DNA of 64,000 nucleotides from positions 434,001 to 498,000 of the forward strand of contig CDRNVI010000049.1 of NCBI GenBank assembly GCA_977017575.1, given 5' to 3'. The notes under the pieces were generated by a model, which was not told the DNA's origin, did no database searches, and saw only the letters and a list, made by a program, of their open reading frames with translations. The DNA is from Paramoeba atlantica. Its lineage: Eukaryota; Discosea. This document shows positions 60,386 through 64,000 of this stretch, piece by piece (position 1 is the stretch's first letter; the number at the start of each line of letters is the position of its first letter). Position numbers and translations under genes: made by a program.

Positions 60386-60858
60386 GCCACTCAATGTTAG
60401 AAATTTCCACCATGTTTACTGTACTTTTTAGACCAAAAAAATCAGTCATTTTTTTTCGAACATTTTTTTTTCAAAACGGCACTATAAGTGGGGGGGTACA
60501 TACAAGTAGCGGGGTACATAACCCCGCTCTGTCGCCAATCATGGATGGCTGAAGAGCTCATCATGGCGTTTCCTCTTTGCACCGCGACCCCTAGAGCCAT
60601 AAGTGCGTGTTGGAGAAAACCTGCATGATCCTCCGTAAATCTCCCCCATCTGCGCAGGAACGACAAGGTCGTTAAAAAAATGAAAAAAATTCATACTGCG
60701 AGATGAAGCCATTTTTTCGTGCTGATTCACTTTTTGCTCTTCGGCCTTCTCAAGGGTGCTTCCTGGGAACTTCGCTTCCTTCTCCACATAAGAAGGAGCA
60801 AGAGGATTTACGACGGTGACATCTATCAAAGTCAGTTGGTCCCCTAGTTGAAAACATA

Positions 60859-62406
60859 CAGGGGTGCAAATCAGATGCTGGGGGGGGTCTAAAATTAGCA
60901 ATGTTTGCGCAATTTTGGAAAATAATAGCGCATTCGAGAGCTCTCGCAGAGATCTATGTATTTGGATAGGCGGTTTCCCGGGGTGTAAGGGGGTGGTCAA
61001 CTGAGGAGAAGCCCAAAAACGTCAAAATGCAAAAAATGAATGAAAATTTTTGTACGTTCAATAATTACAACTTTCCCCTTTTTTTTCTACTACTATGTCG
61101 AAACGCCGCGGCATGCTGTTTATAAAGTGTTTATGAGCACGTCATGACCATCTGTTTTAATGTAATCAACCGCCTTTTCAATAGAATACAAAAGTTCAGT
61201 CCTATTTTCTGGGTTTGTACCATCTTTAATAAAGGTGTCCATGATGTCCCAAATGTTTTCAATAGGGTTAAGATCTGGGGATTTTGGGGGAAGTCTAAAA
61301 CAACGACTTGGTTTTCTCGAAAGGTTTTAAAGGTGCCATTGTGACAAGGAGCATTATCCATTGCAACTCTAGTACCGCTATGACGCTTCAAGAAACCCCC
61401 CCTTTTTGTCATAGCTGCTTTAAAAACATTTGAAGTAATCGTAACTTTCCCATTTCTGTCCCTGTCGGGAAAGACGTGATAAAAAACTCCATAAATAAGG
61501 CTTATCCCATCCAAACGTTTATTCCATCCCCCCCAAACCATTTTTGCGCAGCTTTTAGGGGTGGCTTCGGGGGGTCACTCGCTCGGCAAATGTAAGAACG
61601 GCTTTCGCGCCCAAGTTGACAAGTGAACTTTTTTTCGTCACACCAAATAATGTGACGAAGCTGTGCGACGGACCACTTCTGCATTTTCAGTGCAAATGTT
61701 AGTCGCTTGGCCTTGTGAACTTCAGTTAAGAACAGGCCTTTAGAAAAAGATCGTTGGATCATCCCTTCGTCCTTCAAAAAATTTACTAGGGTCGGCCTGC
61801 TGCAGGAGAAACCCCTTTTCCTAACCTCACGAAGAATAAAACTCCACGAGGGACAACCTCGCGCACTTGTCGCGTTGGACGCGTCAATAATTTCACGGCA
61901 TGCCTCAAGAAGCTCCGGCGTTGTCACTGCGTTCTCGAGGAGGCGTAGCACGTTCAACATCCCCGGTTTCCTCAAATCGCTTAACCCACAACTTAACAGT
62001 GCTGTCGTGGATGCCTTGTCTTTGGCAAGTGACACTGTAGGAGTTTGTATTCTCGTAATCTTTAACGAGAAGCATCCTGTGTGAATATTTTGTGTGCCCC
62101 GGGGGTTCATGTGATCTATCGGATAAGCTTTTACTGTTTTGCTTAGAGCGGGATCGCTTTTGCGGCATAATAGTGAGCTGAAAAACAAAAAAACACGGAA
62201 AAAACTGCAAAAATTGAAAAATCTGCAACTTTTAGGGGGGTAAAAAACCTTTAAAAAAAATATCTTTTTCAAATTTGTTTTCTTTTAACGTGGTAATGGC
62301 GCCAAAACATAGATCTCTGCGAGAGCTCTCGAATGCGCTATTATTTTCCAAAATTGCGCAAACATTGCTAATTTTAGACCCCCCCAGCATCTGATTTGCA
62401 CCCCTG
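60859..62406 (-). mobile_element. IS630/Tc1-type transposon, copy 3 (subfamily 1), inside LINE
   Basis: Inverted ends start CAGGGGTGCAAATCAGATGC and are flanked by TA (60857-60858 and 62407-62408). The palindrome CGAGAGCTCTCG lies near each end. The interior matches the element at 31942-33387 but is longer, since it lacks that copy's deletion. Confidence 0.9.
61058..62168 (-). pseudogene. IS630/Tc1-type transposase, subfamily 1, about two to three frameshifts
   Basis: From the ATG at 62168 it reads MPQKRSRSKQNSKSLSDRS, then the helix-turn-helix 'QGIHDSTVKLWVKRFEETGD'. A frame shift near 61920 leads to 'CREIIDASNATSARGCPSW'. 'HIIWCDEKKFTCQLGRES' carries the first Asp. 'RLDGISLIYGVFYHVFPDRD' is the region deleted in copy 1. 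'VAMDNAPCHNGTFKTFREN' carries the second Asp. After 'VVVLDF' another shift displaces the Glu region. It is the longest subfamily 1 copy here. Confidence 0.85.
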
Positions 62407-64000
62407 TATGTCCGGTCCTCGGCCGTTGTTGATCCTTGAGGCGGCCTAAACCACCCATAAGAAGGGAAGCGCAGTTAATGATCGCTGAATCGACTTTGGC
62501 ATTCGCTCTCTCCGTGATCTCTGGATGATGACATCTGAGTATGTGATTCCACCGCGGCGCACCAGTGTCGCAGGACGGCCCAAGCGCATTGTTTGGAAAG
62601 AAGCGGAATCCTTGACAGGAATTCTTCGAATTTTGGTACTTGGTTCAGAGTCCAATTAGTTTCACGAGTAGGTTCGCAAGCGACGTACGCATCCAACAAT
62701 TTTTGACCAAAAAGGCTCTGTTGGACCCCCAAGGACTCCAAAAGTTGAAACTGGCACTGGTCTCGCGTGCTCACACAACACTTTGTGCGATTGATGAGCA
62801 AACCAAGGCGTCCGAAGCGCTCTTCGAGGATGACGTATGCCCGTTTTACGAGTGTAGGGGGGCCAAGGAACGCAACATCGTCAAGGTAAGCACACAAAAT
62901 TATATCTGGACCAAGATCTTCTACAGTTGAGCGCAGAGTTTCGTGTATCGCTAAAGAAAAAAGTAAGGGTCCCATGGGATCTCCCTGCTTGACTCCGCAA
63001 AAACTTTTCATTGGGACATCGTTGAGCATAAGGCAGCTTGGGGTTCCGTAAGAGAACAGCGTAATACCCATCAGTTCCTCCAAATCGGGTGTTTTTCGCA
63101 GTCCCTCTATTATAAATTTTCTCTGAAGTGAATTGAAAGCGTTTGTTATGTCCAAAGTTCCCAGTATGCTTTCCTTGTTACTTAGGAAAGATTGCCGAAG
63201 AGTCCAGATAATTCTTTCTCACCCATTCGGTGAGCCTGCACCGTGCTGAATATCGCCAAAAATAGCCGGAAGGGATGGCTGTACTCTACGGATGATGGTG
63301 ATTCCAGCCAGCTTCAGAAACGCTTCTCCCATCGCAATGGGGCGACAGGCCGGGAGTTCTTCGGTAGGAGGAGATTTCTCCTCACGGATTAGCAAGAGTC
63401 GGGATGTTGCCAAAGCTTGTCGGAGATCTAGAAATAAATTGTTCTTCAGAATGCCTTCCAGGAGCCATTGTAACCATTCGGAGACTTCTGGGATGTCCAG
63501 GACTGGCAGAATCAGATCACGGGTCCATCCCGAAGGACCGGGTGCGGCACCCCGTGCCATACGAAACACTCCGTCGCGGACCTCATTTTGGTTCAGCTTA
63601 ATGTTTTTCGTGGGGCGAATAGCTGGGCTGGTAATAAAATACCCTTTTTTGTGGAGTTTTTCCGCAACCCGAAGTGTCCGGAGAGCAGTGTCCGGAGAGA
63701 GAGGAGGAGTGGGTGATGCGTCCAGCGCTCGTGCTGTTCTACCTAGTGCTCCCGCTCTCGCCAAACGATCAGCTCTGACTGTGTTTGCTATTGGATTTTT
63801 CTTACACTTCTCTATTGGTTCGTAATACACATGTACGTCGGTTCAACCGAGGCGCTTCAATAACGTATTTCATGGGACATTGCTCTTTCACTCATGCGCT
63901 GTGGAGTAAGGAAAAGATAACGCTTTACGGCCTCGAGCATTTTCCATACAATCTCAATTTTTCCGGCCTGGGTTCTTTCTTGGAAAGGTAGACATATTTT

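Larger units (their letters stand above)
60475..63830 (-). pseudogene. Non-LTR retrotransposon (LINE), RT plus restriction-like endonuclease, split by IS630 element
   Basis: The reverse transcriptase (63830 to about 62420) shows 'RGAAPGPSGWTRDLILP', 'CRPIAMGEAFLKLAG', 'DITNAFNSLQ', 'GVKQGDPMGPLLFSL' and the catalytic 'AYLDDVAF'. An in-frame TGA follows 'HGAGSPNG', and a one-base shift lies in the thumb, after which 'GAPRWNHILRCHHPEI' continues. The IS630 element interrupts at 62407. On its far side 'CFQLGDQLTLIDVTVVNP' resumes, so the joined site reads GPDI...LIDVTVV, a PD-D endonuclease motif. 'PLAPSYVEKEAKFPG' and 'AEEQKVNQHEKMA' follow. This fits RLE-type LINEs (CRE/NeSL/R2-like). The thumb-to-endonuclease spacer is very short, so an internal deletion is likely. 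Other frame breaks lie near the 3' end, and the 5' end is outside the window or lost. Confidence 0.8.

Noticed and set aside
63188-63220. TGA in the LINE reverse transcriptase as evidence of a TGA-to-Trp nuclear code
   Set aside because: TGA is the clear terminator of the acylphosphatase and helical-repeat genes, so the LINE stop is an inactivating change.

Overview
ORGANISM. This is a eukaryotic nuclear window: it encodes a DDX60-type helicase, GPI mannosyltransferase III, a Pol III subunit, Hikeshi, ribosomal P2 and the Nas2/PSMD9 proteasome chaperone. Every host-type gene I can support (about 20, from base 1 to 60.3 kb) lies on the minus strand and almost all are single uninterrupted frames. 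That layout is typical of polycistronic genomes such as kinetoplastids and other Euglenozoa. Two details fit: the P2 N-terminus reads MKYLAAYALASL, and the LRR surface-type protein has the 23-residue 'LPxxL' repeat style. The abundance of cut-and-paste DNA transposons would be unusual for trypanosomatids, so the assignment is an inference and not proven.

LAYOUT. 0-19.2 kb is a dense gene block: partial gene, DDX60-like helicase, helical-repeat protein, acylphosphatase, ENT-domain protein, RGG/RRM protein, ribosomal P2, Nas2-like chaperone, tail-anchored Pro/Thr-rich protein, a large Ser/Lys-rich protein and a small membrane protein. 19.2-23.2 kb is a transposon nest (Tc1-type fragment, 180-bp MITE, IS1595/Merlin-like transposase remnant, TA-flanked element D1 carrying a hairpin-rich element). 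23.8-29 kb holds a histidine phosphatase, PIG-B and an LRR gene split by a hairpin-rich dimeric insertion. 29.6-33.4 kb is a second nest around an IS630/Tc1-type transposon. 33.7-39.2 kb holds two hypothetical proteins, Hikeshi and RPC25/RPC8.

39.3-43.5 kb is a TA-flanked composite enclosing a 3,053-bp IS30-family transposon with an uninterrupted 329-residue DD33E transposase, a TAA target duplication, short terminal inverted repeats and large mirrored subterminal arrays. I consider this the most novel object in the window. 44-53.6 kb carries a DD35E Tc1-like element, a second IS30-type helix-turn-helix fragment, a second D-type element and a hAT transposase split by an IS630 element. UDP-glucose dehydrogenase (54.6-56.0 kb) is an island between repeats. 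56-64 kb is nested MITEs and a LINE whose endonuclease domain is split by a third IS630 element.

HOW IT FITS TOGETHER. The host genes are housekeeping and unrelated in function, as expected of a polycistronic unit. The mobile part contains at least five transposase lineages (IS630/Tc1 DD32E, Tc1-like DD35E, IS30, hAT, IS1595/Merlin-like), a LINE, and many non-autonomous relatives whose ends share a run of five or more G/C next to a TA or TWA target. Three neighbouring host genes (P2, Nas2, tail-anchored protein) each need exactly one extra base near a homopolymer, which points to assembly indels or possibly to frameshifting.
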